The position numbers and the translations under genes are program-made. A stretch of 64,000 nt of DNA from Streptomyces sp. NBC_00461 (lineage in GTDB: Bacteria > Actinomycetota > Actinomycetes > Streptomycetales > Streptomycetaceae). Of this stretch, positions 34,975 to 43,268 are shown one piece after another (position 1 is the first letter of the stretch; each line of letters opens with the position of its first letter). The notes below the pieces were generated by a model. It saw only the letters and a list, made by a program, of their open reading frames with translations. It was not told the origin of the DNA and ran no database searches. Location: positions 5,737,001 through 5,801,000 of the forward strand of contig NZ_CP107902.1 in NCBI RefSeq assembly GCF_036013935.1, given 5' to 3'.

Positions 34975-36430
34975 CCCGAATTTCTCGGGAATCAATCCCG
35001 AAAACCTCCTCGGGACCATCAAAAGTCTGGAATCCGGCAGCAAGACACTGCACGAGAGTAAAAACGCCTATTCCAGCCGGTTCCAGAAGTTCGGACTCGA
35101 CACCGGCGCCCTGACCGAGATCGGGAAGATCGCCTCTTGGGTCGACGACGAGCTTCCGATGCTACGACGCCGCCAAGCGCTGGCCGCCGCCATGGAGTTC
35201 GAGGGGGTGGGGCCCAAGCCCACCATGGTTCAGCTGCGTGAGCCGATATGGACCGTGCAGCAGGCGCGGCAAGAGGGCGCCAACCTGGCCAAGGAGGCCA
35301 ACGGGCTGGCGGACATGGATCCCGCCAAGGCCGGTCCGGTGTTCCATCGCATCGCCCAGGAACTGGCCGCGCACAAAGGCGATCCGGACTTCGACTCGTC
35401 CTTCTACGCCAAGATGGACCCGAACCTCGTCAAGCACCTCCCCATGGCCATCGTGATGTCGAACGCGCCGACGGCCGAGGACGACACCAAGGTTTTCGGT
35501 GCTGCGTTCACCGCGGCGGTGAACGCGGACAATCCGGCTCCGGGCTTCAACAAGGTGCTCGACCTCTTCCACGGTGACATCCCCAAGGACGATCCGGGCG
35601 CAGTCTTCAACCGGGCCCTGATGCAGGGGGACGACCCCGATATGTGGGACGTCGCCTGGAAGCATCTGAAGAAGGCAGTCACGGACCTGGGCGACCCCAA
35701 GGCGACATGGACCGTGCATGCTGGACTCGTGGCCGGCGTCATCGGTTTCCAGTCGCACTTGTCCGAGAAGCTCTGGGGCGAGGCGGAGAAGTTCTCGCAG
35801 GAGGCCAAGGCCGCCTATGAGAAACGCATCAACGCCATGAGCCCGAAGGAGAGGGCTCAGTTCAGGAAGGAGACGCGCGCCGCCGCCAAGGCACGCAACG
35901 CTGCGTCCCGCGAAGCCGAGCGCATCTACGGCAAGTACGGCCTGGGGCCCATGTCACGCTTCATGGAGGCGTCGGTCGGAGATTCGGCCCGCTGGCTCAT
36001 CGACACGGCTCCCTTCATCAGGGGAGGATCGGCGAGCGCGGAAGCCGGGTGGCTCGGCAAGGTCTTCAAGACAGGGGACCGGCTGCCGTTGGTCGGCACA
36101 CTGCTGACCATCGGCGGTATCGCGTACGACATCAAGGTCAACCATTCCGACGCGGACGTCGCCGTCACCTCGAATGTCGCGTCTCTCGGCGTCGGAATGG
36201 CCGCCACTTGGGGAACTGAGGCGCTGATCGTGGCCGCTGCCGGTGGCCCGGTCGGCTGGGCCGTGGGAGCGGGCATCCTGGTGGGTGCCGGCCTTGGTTA
36301 CGCCGCCTATTACGTCCTCAACACCGAGACGGGTAAGAAGGCCATTCACGCCGTCACCAACGCGGTCAAGGATGTCGGCAAGAGTATCGGCGGCGCTGCC
36401 AAGACAGTCGGCGGCTGGCTCGGGTTGTGA
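34967..36430 (+). CDS. Large putative T7SS substrate with N-terminal SW-DELPML module
   Basis: 487 residues. The N-terminus FSGINPENLLGTIKSL.. leads to ASWVDDELPMLRRR (56-69), a helical module shared with the proteins at 53585, 39611 and 44302. The middle is helical. The C-terminal third has two glycine-rich hydrophobic stretches (VASLGVGMAATWG and VGWAVGAGILVGAGLGYAAYYVL, about 405-460) and an amphipathic tail (AVTNAVKDVGKSIGGAAKTVGGW). This suits a secreted membrane-active protein. No known toxin domain was recognised. Confidence 0.7.
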   Translation: MVDPNFSGINPENLLGTIKSLESGSKTLHESKNAYSSRFQKFGLDTGALTEIGKIASWVDDELPMLRRRQALAAAMEFEGVGPKPTMVQLREPIWTVQQARQEGANLAKEANGLADMDPAKAGPVFHRIAQELAAHKGDPDFDSSFYAKMDPNLVKHLPMAIVMSNAPTAEDDTKVFGAAFTAAVNADNPAPGFNKVLDLFHGDIPKDDPGAVFNRALMQGDDPDMWDVAWKHLKKAVTDLGDPKATWTVHAGLVAGVIGFQSHLSEKLWGEAEKFSQEAKAAYEKRINAMSPKERAQFRKETRAAAKARNAASREAERIYGKYGLGPMSRFMEASVGDSARWLIDTAPFIRGGSASAEAGWLGKVFKTGDRLPLVGTLLTIGGIAYDIKVNHSDADVAVTSNVASLGVGMAATWGTEALIVAAAGGPVGWAVGAGILVGAGLGYAAYYVLNTETGKKAIHAVTNAVKDVGKSIGGAAKTVGGWLGL

Positions 36431-36452
36431 CTCACGGAAACCGGATCTCACA

Positions 36453-37061
36453 GTGAAGAAGAGGACGAAGCGGTCGCGGAACGATTGGACTCCGCCTCCG
36501 AACACCGCCGAGCAGAAAGCCCGGTTGGACGAGTCACGTAGGAAGATCGCCCTTGCGCGACGGCCGGTGCCACAGCGGCGACTGATCCTGACGCTACTCA
36601 CCCTGTTCCTCGTGGCCCTCGGTATTTTCCTCGGGTTCTCCCTCCCCGCGCACTCGCTCGTCAGCGACCTGCGTTCGCGCGGAGTCGCCACGTGGGCGGA
36701 GGTGACGTCCTCACCGAGGGACCACTTCGGTAGCCCCGGTAACATTAAAATCCAGTTCAAGGGCCCCAAGGGCGAGGTCGAGACGACGCTGAGTGACTGG
36801 GGCGGCAGGCGTCCCGGTGGCCTGGCGGCCGGAGATCCCGTACCGGTGACTTACGACCCGCACGACCCCACCCGAGTGCTGACGACTGCCTGGGTGAAAC
36901 ACCCGCCGGTCATGACGCTGCCGATGTTCGTGTGCTTGGTGCTGTCCCCGTTCTTCCTGGCGGGGGCGATCTTCCTCACCGTGCTGCGGCGCAGATTGCT
37001 GGCCGCGCGCAACACCGACCCGACGATGGGCGACCCGAAGGACGAAAGGGAACACACGTGA
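36453..37061 (+). CDS. DUF3592-like two-helix membrane protein
   Basis: 202 residues from GTG 36453. A basic N-terminus precedes transmembrane helix 1 (about 47-66). A small extracytoplasmic beta domain follows (GVATWAEVTSSP...VTYDPHDPTRVLT, the DUF3592 pattern) and then helix 2 (about 155-178). It ends in the start of the next WXG-type gene (GTGA overlap), so it is part of the 34645-37360 operon. Confidence 0.7.
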   Translation: MKKRTKRSRNDWTPPPNTAEQKARLDESRRKIALARRPVPQRRLILTLLTLFLVALGIFLGFSLPAHSLVSDLRSRGVATWAEVTSSPRDHFGSPGNIKIQFKGPKGEVETTLSDWGGRRPGGLAAGDPVPVTYDPHDPTRVLTTAWVKHPPVMTLPMFVCLVLSPFFLAGAIFLTVLRRRLLAARNTDPTMGDPKDEREHT

Positions 37062-37360
37062 CCGATCCCGAGCCGAAGGTCCCCAACCCGAGGAAGGCGG
37101 ACCTCGTCAAGCTCCGCGGTGAACTCGCCAAGGAGGTCGACACCTTCCGCAAGGCACTCAAGGGCCCCACCAAGGACATCGGCGGCGACAAGGTCTGGGT
37201 CGGCAAGAACGCCCGGGCCTGGCAAAAGGAGTTGGACGGCCGTAACAAGCGACTGGGCGACCAGGTGGACAAGTTGCTGCCCGTGATCGACGCGGCCATC
37301 CGCAATGAGCCGGACAAGGTGTCGGCGACCGAGGCTCGGATGTACCACCAGGCGATCTAG
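37058..37360 (+). CDS. WXG100-superfamily small protein (WVGKNA subtype)
   Basis: 100 residues. Two predicted helices flank W47-V-G49 in KVWVGKNARAWQKEL. The C-terminal tail ends ARMYHQAI. The same W[VI]GK[NK]A..W turn occurs in the proteins at 42240 and 55625, defining a local subfamily of ESAT-6-like proteins. It is coupled to the upstream membrane protein by a 4-nt overlap. Confidence 0.75.
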   Translation: MTDPEPKVPNPRKADLVKLRGELAKEVDTFRKALKGPTKDIGGDKVWVGKNARAWQKELDGRNKRLGDQVDKLLPVIDAAIRNEPDKVSATEARMYHQAI

Positions 37361-37571
37361 GGATCGGAGTTCTCCACGAGACCGGATCCCTGGGCTGGGA
37401 TGTCGAACTTTGGCCGTCGTGGCCGGCCAGGCCCCTTCCGGAATGCGATCGCATTCGCGCCCGCTCGCAAAGCCCGTCTCCGAGGTGCGTGCCTCGGGCG
37501 ACAACAGGAGTGACGGGCGGCGGGTTGCTCCAGGGGCGAGCAGGTGTCACCAAGGGGCCTGAACGCGCCGC

Positions 37572-37614
37572 CGGGGCGCCGACTCGGAACCGTGGGTTCT
37601 CGGCCGGCGCCCCG
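37572..37614. terminator. Nested hairpin terminator between convergent genes
   Basis: The outer stem CGGGGCGCCG / CGGCGCCCCG (10 bp) encloses an inner GAACC-GTG-GGTTC stem. It lies between the convergent WXG-type genes ending at 37360 and 37647. Confidence 0.8.
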
Positions 37615-37646
37615 GGGGCAGTGTCATCCGCGCGGGCAGCCAGGAA

Positions 37647-37907
37647 TCAGGTGGCGCGCTCGATGTTGTCGGCACTCGTCTGCGCCGACTTGCTGGCCTC
37701 GTTCAGAGTGTCGACCCACTTCGAGAACGTCGGCTTGACGTCGTGCCAGTCGTGGCGGAAGCGGTCGGCCTTGGGGCCCTTCCAGAAGCCCTCGCTGTGG
37801 CTCGTCTTGCCGTCCAGGTCCTTGATCAGGACCTGAAGGTCGTGAGCCTTGTGAGCGAAGAGCTTGGAAAGCTCCCGGAGTTGCTGAAGATCTGCACCGC
37901 GATCCAT
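37647..37907 (-). CDS. WXG100 family protein (ESAT-6-like), WKG type
   Basis: 86 residues from ATG 37907 with GGGGAGG upstream. Helix-turn-helix hairpin with W42-K-G44 in GFWKGPKADRFRHDW and a C-terminal helix ending SAQTSADNIERAT. Length and layout match secreted WXG100 proteins. It is divergent, over 206 bp, from a second 86-residue WXG100 gene, and the two may form a heterodimer. Confidence 0.88.
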   Translation of the reverse strand: MDRGADLQQLRELSKLFAHKAHDLQVLIKDLDGKTSHSEGFWKGPKADRFRHDWHDVKPTFSKWVDTLNEASKSAQTSADNIERAT

Positions 37908-38113
37908 GGCGATCCTCCCCGTGTGGTTCAGAGGCAACCGGACTGTCCGTTTGCAACAGTGGACGCTACCGCACCACACATAGGCGTCGTCCAGTGCTGC
38001 CGGAGATCTGATCATCCGGTGAACAAACCGTGGTCATCCGGGCCAGAGGGCCAGGTAAAAGGGGACCCATGGGTCGGTATGCTGAGGCTCTTGAGTCAGC
38101 GGGGGAGGCTGCT

Positions 38114-38374
38114 ATGGCAAATCCTGACATTCAGGAACTCAACCACCGCGCCAGCCAGTTGAGGTCGCTGGCCGACCACATCGACGCGCTCGTCGACACC
38201 GCCAAGAAGCACAGCACGGTCGGCATGAAATCCTGGTCGGGCCCGAACGCGGATCACGTGCGCGGCAAACTGAAGAGCTGGCAGACGACGTGCGGCACGG
38301 TTGCCCAGGCGCTCCGCGACGAGGCGCACCAGTGCACCAAGGACGCCAAGGACCTGCAGAACCAGAAGAAGTGA
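38114..38374 (+). CDS. WXG100 family protein (ESAT-6-like), WSG type
   Basis: 86 residues from ATG 38114; GGGGGAGG decides this start over ATG 38069. The hairpin W41-S-G43 in MKSWSGPNADHVRGKLKSW is followed by a long amphipathic helix (AQALRDEAHQCTKDAKDLQ). Identical in length to the divergent partner at 37647. It is followed 40 bp later by the EspG-like gene, as expected for a substrate-chaperone pair. Confidence 0.9.
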   Translation: MANPDIQELNHRASQLRSLADHIDALVDTAKKHSTVGMKSWSGPNADHVRGKLKSWQTTCGTVAQALRDEAHQCTKDAKDLQNQKK

Positions 38375-38413
38375 GCCGGCGCTGACGCCGCCTCGCGGAA
38401 GGAACCCAGCCCA

Positions 38414-39250
38414 GTGCCTTCGTACGACAGCTCCCGAGCCCGTTTCCGCCTGGCCGACCGCCACATCGCCGTCTTCGCGCACCTCCTGGACGGTGACACA
38501 CCACCCGAGGAACTGTGGGAGTCGCTCGTCGAGCTCCAGCGCATCGGCCTGGTCGGCGAAGAGGGGGAACTGGCGCCGCTGCTGCGCGATTTGCTCGGCA
38601 CGCTGGCCGACCCCATGGTGCTGATCCAGGTCGAGATCACTGGCGAGCACGGCCCGGTCAACCACGGCGTGGTCGTGGGCCAGGAAGCCGTCATCTCGCA
38701 CGACGGTTGGCCGGGCGAGGAGGAGTCGGAGTACGTCTCCATCGAGCCCAACACCCTCGTCTGGGAACTGGCCCGCAAGGTCAACCTGCACCGCGGGGAG
38801 AAGCCCGAGGAGGGCGCCACCGAGGTTCGCCTGGAGACGAAGATGGCCGCGCTGGACGCCGCGTTCGTCGCCCTGGAGGAGCCCGGTGCCGACGACGACG
38901 CGACGCGCGAGACCGTCCGCAAGGCGCTCGTCGAGGCCGACGCCGACCTCAAGGACCCTGCCCTCGGCCAGTTCCTGGACCTGGTCGTCTCCCTCAACGC
39001 CACCTGGCGTGTCACGACCGCCTGGGACGGCAAGCACGACGGCAAGACGTCCACCATGATCCGCGCCCTCGCCGTCTGGGACTGTGGCCCCCTCGGCTAC
39101 TGGATCCGCGAACAGCCCGAAGAGCCCATCATGCCGGGCCAGGTCGGCCCGGACAGCCCACTCGTTCTGGTTCGGTCCAATTCGGCCGAGGTCTGGGAGA
39201 AGATCACGGATTTGCTGCCGGACAAGGACGAGCTGATCGACGAGGCCTAG
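38414..39250 (+). CDS. EspG-like T7SS substrate chaperone candidate
   Basis: 278 residues from GTG 38414. Two halves each show a helical segment followed by a beta-rich segment: LQRIGLVGEEGELAPLLRDLLGTLADPMVLIQVEI, then late in the protein TWRVTTAWDG...LGYWIREQ and EVWEKITDLLP. This is the layout of EspG proteins, which bind and keep soluble the PE/PPE or WXG substrates of ESX systems. Sequence similarity is judged by eye only. It is acidic and cytosolic, with no signal. Confidence 0.5.
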   Translation: MPSYDSSRARFRLADRHIAVFAHLLDGDTPPEELWESLVELQRIGLVGEEGELAPLLRDLLGTLADPMVLIQVEITGEHGPVNHGVVVGQEAVISHDGWPGEEESEYVSIEPNTLVWELARKVNLHRGEKPEEGATEVRLETKMAALDAAFVALEEPGADDDATRETVRKALVEADADLKDPALGQFLDLVVSLNATWRVTTAWDGKHDGKTSTMIRALAVWDCGPLGYWIREQPEEPIMPGQVGPDSPLVLVRSNSAEVWEKITDLLPDKDELIDEA

Positions 39251-39610
39251 GGTTTCATGCATTCATGGTCAATCCCGACGATTTCCAATAGCTTGCAGGT
39301 CTTTCGGTTTGAATTGGAGCATTTTCGGGCGATCGATGAAATCGCCGGAGTGACGCGGTCGTTGACCGGGTCTCAAGGGCAAATGGTTCCGAAAGGGGTC
39401 CCGCTGGCTGGAGATGCCAGGCCGCCGAGTGACGCTTGTCGCCGACCCGGAGGGCTGGCTGGTGCCCCGGCTGGGCAGCGAGGTCGACGGCCTGGCGCCC
39501 TGGCTGATCCGTACCTGCGCCGGGCTGCTCACTGCGATGGAGGCGTTCGTGCTGTACGGGCGGCTGCGGCCGCGCCGGGGCTGATCCGGCGCGCGCCGAT
39601 CACTGTCCGG
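39251..39610. other. 360-bp gap with a possible gene remnant
   Basis: It is AT-richer near 39255-39330 than its surroundings. The only possible coding text is the short frame at 39414-39584, listed separately. Otherwise nothing is recognised between the EspG-like gene and the convergent 470-residue protein gene. Confidence 0.5.
39414..39584 (+). pseudogene. Possible C-terminal gene fragment
   Basis: 56 residues: MPGRRVTLVADPEGWLVPRLG then APWLIRTCAGLLTAMEAFVLYG. The frame stays open upstream (RKGSRWLE) and has protein-like composition with one hydrophobic helix, as if it were the end of a lost membrane protein. There is no SD. Family not recognised. Confidence 0.35.
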
Positions 39611-41023
39611 TCAGAACCAGTTCATGGGATTCGCTTTGGACTTGGCGATGTTCTTGCCCAGGTCATGAACCTTGTCGCCGACCCACTTCTTCGCCTCTCC
39701 GGCACCCTTCTTGATGTCGTCCCAGTGCTCGACGACCTTGGCGCCGACATAGACCGCTCCGAAGCCGACGGCGAGGCCGATGGTGACGGGGTTGGGAGCG
39801 ATCATCGCCGCGGTCATGGAGGCGTTGAAGCCGGCCTCGGCAACGTCACCGACGTAAGCAGCGCCGTTGCGCTGGAAGGCCTTGACGGGGTTGCCCTGCG
39901 CGACCACGTTCGCGGTGCTGAAGACCGTCGCGGCCGCGCTTCCGGCGATGCCCGCACCGCGCAGGACGCCGGCCACCTTGCCCGCACCGGCCAGTCCCTT
40001 GCCCAGAGACGCCGTGCGGCTGAATCCGAGACCGCGGGCCTTTGAGTAGATGTTGCCCGACACCTTGAAGAGGCTCGCGTTGCCGGCACGCGCGACCGCT
40101 TGTCCCGAGTGAGTGAGCCCTCCATACCGAGCCGCAATCGAGTCGGAACCGACGACGAAGTCGATGGCCTTGTTGGCCGAAACGCTCTTCCAGATGGGCG
40201 ACTTCATGAACTTCAGGCCACGGATGGCGTCGTAGCCCTTGCCCGTCCACTCGGCGACCTTGCCCTTGGTGCCCGGGACAGTCTGGGCCCACTGACTGAG
40301 CTTGCTCGGGAACCAGCTGCCGGGAGCGCCGAGGGAGCGGATCGGAGGGGTGTACTTGATGAGCTTGGTGCCCGACCATCGCAGCAGGCCGTTGTCGGTC
40401 CCGCGGAGCGTGACTCCGATACGGGTCTTCCAGGTCCGCAGCATGCCCCTCTTGAACGAGTTGCCGAGCAGGACTTTGGTCAGGGCCGCACCCTGAATGG
40501 TCACGGTGGCCGTGGTTCCGTTGACCGACTTCCAGTCGCCGTACAGGTCGATCACGCTCATGATCGTCGCAGCGTGCGGCTTGAGACCCGGGATCTGTTC
40601 CAGGGCATGCGTCTTGATCCGCGAGATCCAGTCGTTCAGGGATTCGTTGGACTTCCGCTTGAAGACGTCGGCGTCCGGATCGTCGCTGGCGGCCACGGAG
40701 TTGGCAAGGAGGATCTCGTCGGGGGAGAGCCCCTCGCCCTTGTGGTCCTTGAGGTACTTGTCGAGGTCCTTGGCGCTGAAGCCGGCCCAGAGCACACCGG
40801 CTTCAGGGTCACCGCTCTCCAGCCGGGCGATCGTCGCACGCTTGCGCAGATCGGGGGCGGTGTCGGAAACCCAGCTCCGCAGCGGCTTGAGGGCGGTCAG
40901 TTTGCTGGAAACACCCAGACGTGAGGCTCTGGTGAAGGCTTCGTCGATCTTGTCCTGGACGCCGCCCCGACCGTCCAAGAGCTTGGCGAGCTGCTCCACG
41001 TCATCCGGGTTTACGGTCCTCAC
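39611..41023 (-). CDS. Large putative T7SS substrate with glycine-rich C-terminal domain
   Basis: 470 residues. An N-terminal helical segment (VNPDDVEQLAKLLDGRGGVQDKIDEAF) is followed by RSWVSDTAPDLRKR (about 49-62), a version of the SW-DELPML module. The C-terminal 170 residues are Gly/Ala-rich and hydrophobic (GLAGAGKVAGVLRGAGIAGSAA; NASMTAAMIAPNPVTIGLAVGFG) and end in KSKANPMNWF. No enzymatic motif was recognised. It may be a secreted pore-forming or surface protein. Confidence 0.68.
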   Translation of the reverse strand: MRTVNPDDVEQLAKLLDGRGGVQDKIDEAFTRASRLGVSSKLTALKPLRSWVSDTAPDLRKRATIARLESGDPEAGVLWAGFSAKDLDKYLKDHKGEGLSPDEILLANSVAASDDPDADVFKRKSNESLNDWISRIKTHALEQIPGLKPHAATIMSVIDLYGDWKSVNGTTATVTIQGAALTKVLLGNSFKRGMLRTWKTRIGVTLRGTDNGLLRWSGTKLIKYTPPIRSLGAPGSWFPSKLSQWAQTVPGTKGKVAEWTGKGYDAIRGLKFMKSPIWKSVSANKAIDFVVGSDSIAARYGGLTHSGQAVARAGNASLFKVSGNIYSKARGLGFSRTASLGKGLAGAGKVAGVLRGAGIAGSAAATVFSTANVVAQGNPVKAFQRNGAAYVGDVAEAGFNASMTAAMIAPNPVTIGLAVGFGAVYVGAKVVEHWDDIKKGAGEAKKWVGDKVHDLGKNIAKSKANPMNWF

Positions 41024-41170
41024 GCTCTTGCCCCCTCAAAAGTGCGGACCCTGCGTATACCGCTGATTTTCACCATGACTGTTCGATTCGGCGCAGGAGC
41101 TTCATCGTACGCACGCGCACCACACGGCACACGAAACGGGCAGGCTCAGCGCAGGTGTTCCACGGGACTG

Positions 41171-41878
41171 TTACTTGTCGCCGACGAGCGCGAACGCGAA
41201 CGCCAGCCGGCGGTCGAGCCAGTTCGCCTCGATCTTGACCTGCACGCTGCCCTCGGAGGTCATGACGACGTTGTCCCCGGCCCGCCATTCCAGCGACCGC
41301 GCCTTCTTCTTCGCTCCGTCGTCATTGCCGGTGCTGAACAGGCCGTCCACTGCCTCGAAGGTGGCACGGATGGCCACACGTGCGGCCACCTCCCCGGTGC
41401 TTCCGCTCGCCCACTCGTTGCGCCCGACGATTTCCGGCTGACCGGGCTGGTCGATGCGCCAGGTGTGCTTGAAGGGACGCTTGGGCGGAACACGGCGAAG
41501 GGTCCCGATGAGCTGCCCCTGCGCGTCACGCACTGCATGGTGCTGTTCTCCGTCCACTTCCCGGGCCTCCTCCACGTAGCAGAGCAGGCGCCGCGCGTCG
41601 ACATCCTCGAAGAGCGTGAGCTCGGGACGTGACGGCAGGTTCGGGACGGACGACGAGCCGAGGAACGCGCAAGGGGCCAGAACCGGATAGTCCTTGCTGC
41701 CGGTCGGCACGCGCACAGCGGGCTTTCCCCATACCGACCGCAGCCGCTTGGGAGACTTGGGACGCTCAACGGACCCGACGGCGAACCTGAACACGGTTTC
41801 CCAGGAGACAGGCTCCACCGGCGCTTCTTCCGCTGCCTTCGCCTTGTTGTTCCTGCCGAACGCCACTTCTGCCTCCAT
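41171..41878 (-). CDS. Hypothetical protein with a C-terminal WLDRRLAF motif
   Basis: 235 residues from ATG 41878 (GTG 41893 also possible). No signal or membrane helix. The C-terminal 80 residues (EWASGSTGEVAARVAI ... VVMTSEGSVQVKIEANWLDRRLAFAFAL) resemble the whole of the smaller protein encoded next at 41960. The N-terminal half is basic, then beta-rich (YPVLAPCAFLGSSSVPNLPSR). Function unknown; same strand and likely same operon as the WXG-type gene at 42240. Confidence 0.65.
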   Translation of the reverse strand: MEAEVAFGRNNKAKAAEEAPVEPVSWETVFRFAVGSVERPKSPKRLRSVWGKPAVRVPTGSKDYPVLAPCAFLGSSSVPNLPSRPELTLFEDVDARRLLCYVEEAREVDGEQHHAVRDAQGQLIGTLRRVPPKRPFKHTWRIDQPGQPEIVGRNEWASGSTGEVAARVAIRATFEAVDGLFSTGNDDGAKKKARSLEWRAGDNVVMTSEGSVQVKIEANWLDRRLAFAFALVGDK

Positions 41879-41959
41879 GACCGCGCTTCGCACCGGACAG
41901 CATGACTCTACCCAGGCGGGTTTACGATCCCTTGGGGGCGGGCGAGAGCCGGCCGTCGA

Positions 41960-42238
41960 TCAGCGTCCGGCCCGCAGGAGTCCGTACGAGAAGGCGAGCC
42001 GACGGTCGAGCCAGGCGGCCCTGATCAGGAAGCGGTGGTGTGCGTCCGACGTCATCACCGGCTCGCCGTCGGCCTTCCACACGAGCACGCGCGACTTGCC
42101 GGGCTGGTCGCCGCCCTCCGCCCCCATGTCTGCCAGCGCCTGCACGGCCCCCAGCAGGAACTTGCCGGCGCCCTTCTGGACCATCTCGGTCACCCCGCCC
42201 TTGGCCCACTCCGAGCACGGGCTGCTGGGCTGGCGCAT
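41960..42238 (-). CDS. Truncated paralogue of the neighbouring 41171 protein
   Basis: 92 residues. After MRQPSSPCS it aligns with the last 80 residues of the 41171 product: EWAKGGVTEM.., PVMTSDAHH.. and AAWLDRRLAFSYGLL. The N-terminal 150 residues are absent. ATG 42238 is 1 nt after the stop of the WXG-type gene (TAACATG), so it is likely still translated. It may be a domain-only copy or a decaying duplicate. Confidence 0.6.
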   Translation of the reverse strand: MRQPSSPCSEWAKGGVTEMVQKGAGKFLLGAVQALADMGAEGGDQPGKSRVLVWKADGEPVMTSDAHHRFLIRAAWLDRRLAFSYGLLRAGR

Positions 42239-42239
42239 G

Positions 42240-42524
42240 TTACCCAGGCTGATGCGACTTGCTGTCCATCTGCGCCTGCTTGTGGCGGGCCTGCTCCACC
42301 AGTCGGTTCTCCTCCGCGGGGAAGGAGTCGAACAGTGTCTTGAGGCGCTTCATGCGGCCCTCGTGGTCGGTGCGCCAGTTGTCGGCCTTCTTGCCGATCC
42401 AGGTCTTCGGCAGCATGTTGTCGACGTTCTTCATGGCGGTGCGGATCTCGTTCACCGCGCTCTCGATCGCGTTCATGTCCTGGCGGCACATGTAGTCCAG
42501 GCGGTCTTCCTGGGGTATGGCCAT
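42240..42524 (-). CDS. WXG100-superfamily small protein (WIGKKA subtype)
   Basis: 94 residues. The helical hairpin has W42-I-G44 in KTWIGKKADNWRTDHEGRM. It is related to the proteins at 37058 and 55625 through W[VI]GK[NK]A..W. The C-terminal helix ends ARHKQAQMDSKSH. It is coupled to the truncated paralogue gene downstream and lies 57 bp after a membrane-protein gene. Confidence 0.78.
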   Translation of the reverse strand: MAIPQEDRLDYMCRQDMNAIESAVNEIRTAMKNVDNMLPKTWIGKKADNWRTDHEGRMKRLKTLFDSFPAEENRLVEQARHKQAQMDSKSHQPG

Positions 42525-42581
42525 GAGTGGGCCCCAATCTTTCGTTCGTCTGTCTCGTTCGTCTGTTTGGTGCCGAAGGCC

Positions 42582-43241
42582 TCAGCAATTGCCCGAGGTG
42601 ACTTTGGTCCGGATGGCGTAGTCGTGAACGTCCTGGCTGATACCGGAGGTTGTCGGCAGGCCGTTGGGGACGGGGTCCGCCGAGGTGATGACGAGACAGG
42701 CCCGGTACTTGGTGGGCTCGGCCTCCCCTGTGCGGTCGTCGGCCTTGGTGCCGGTGATGACGTAGCTGTCCACGGCGCCCGGGGGAGGGGTGGCGAAGTC
42801 GTCCGTCAGGCCGAGGCCGTTGCCCTTCACGACGGCCTGCACCTCGGTGTCCACCAGGGTCTTGAAGCTGCCCGCACCCGGTGTGGCGCCGTCGCCGGGT
42901 GTCTGCCCGCCGGCCTGCATGTCGGCCGCGATCTTCTCGGCCTCGTGCAGGACCTTGTCCTGGGTCCAGTGCTGGGCGTCCTCGGCACTCCAGAGCAAGC
43001 CCGCCGCGATGACGGCGAGGGCGACGAACACGGCTCGGGAGGCGAGGACGAGGCCGAAGTTCCGCTCGGCGGTGGCCGCTTGGGTGTTCGGCGGAACCGT
43101 TTCAGCGGGTACGGAATCGACGGCCGCCGCCTCGCCGTCGGCGAGCCGCTTCGGCAACCGCCGATACACGCGGATCACGTCGAACGCCGCGGCGGCAACG
43201 GCGACGCTCACGATGAGAACGGCATACGAGTGGCCGTCCAC
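42582..43241 (-). CDS. Two-helix membrane protein of the T7SS island
   Basis: 219 residues from GTG 43241 (AAGGAGGGAG upstream). Transmembrane helices lie at about 5-24 and 68-88, with a cytosolic loop between. The C-terminal domain (about 90-219) would be extracytoplasmic, with two cysteines (YRACLVITS and terminal GNC). It resembles conserved secretion-associated membrane proteins of unknown role and is not recognisable as EccB, EccD or EccE. It is 27 bp downstream of the lipoprotein gene. Confidence 0.68.
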   Translation of the reverse strand: MDGHSYAVLIVSVAVAAAAFDVIRVYRRLPKRLADGEAAAVDSVPAETVPPNTQAATAERNFGLVLASRAVFVALAVIAAGLLWSAEDAQHWTQDKVLHEAEKIAADMQAGGQTPGDGATPGAGSFKTLVDTEVQAVVKGNGLGLTDDFATPPPGAVDSYVITGTKADDRTGEAEPTKYRACLVITSADPVPNGLPTTSGISQDVHDYAIRTKVTSGNC

Positions 43242-43268
43242 GTCTCCCTCCTTCCCCGTGGACCGGGT

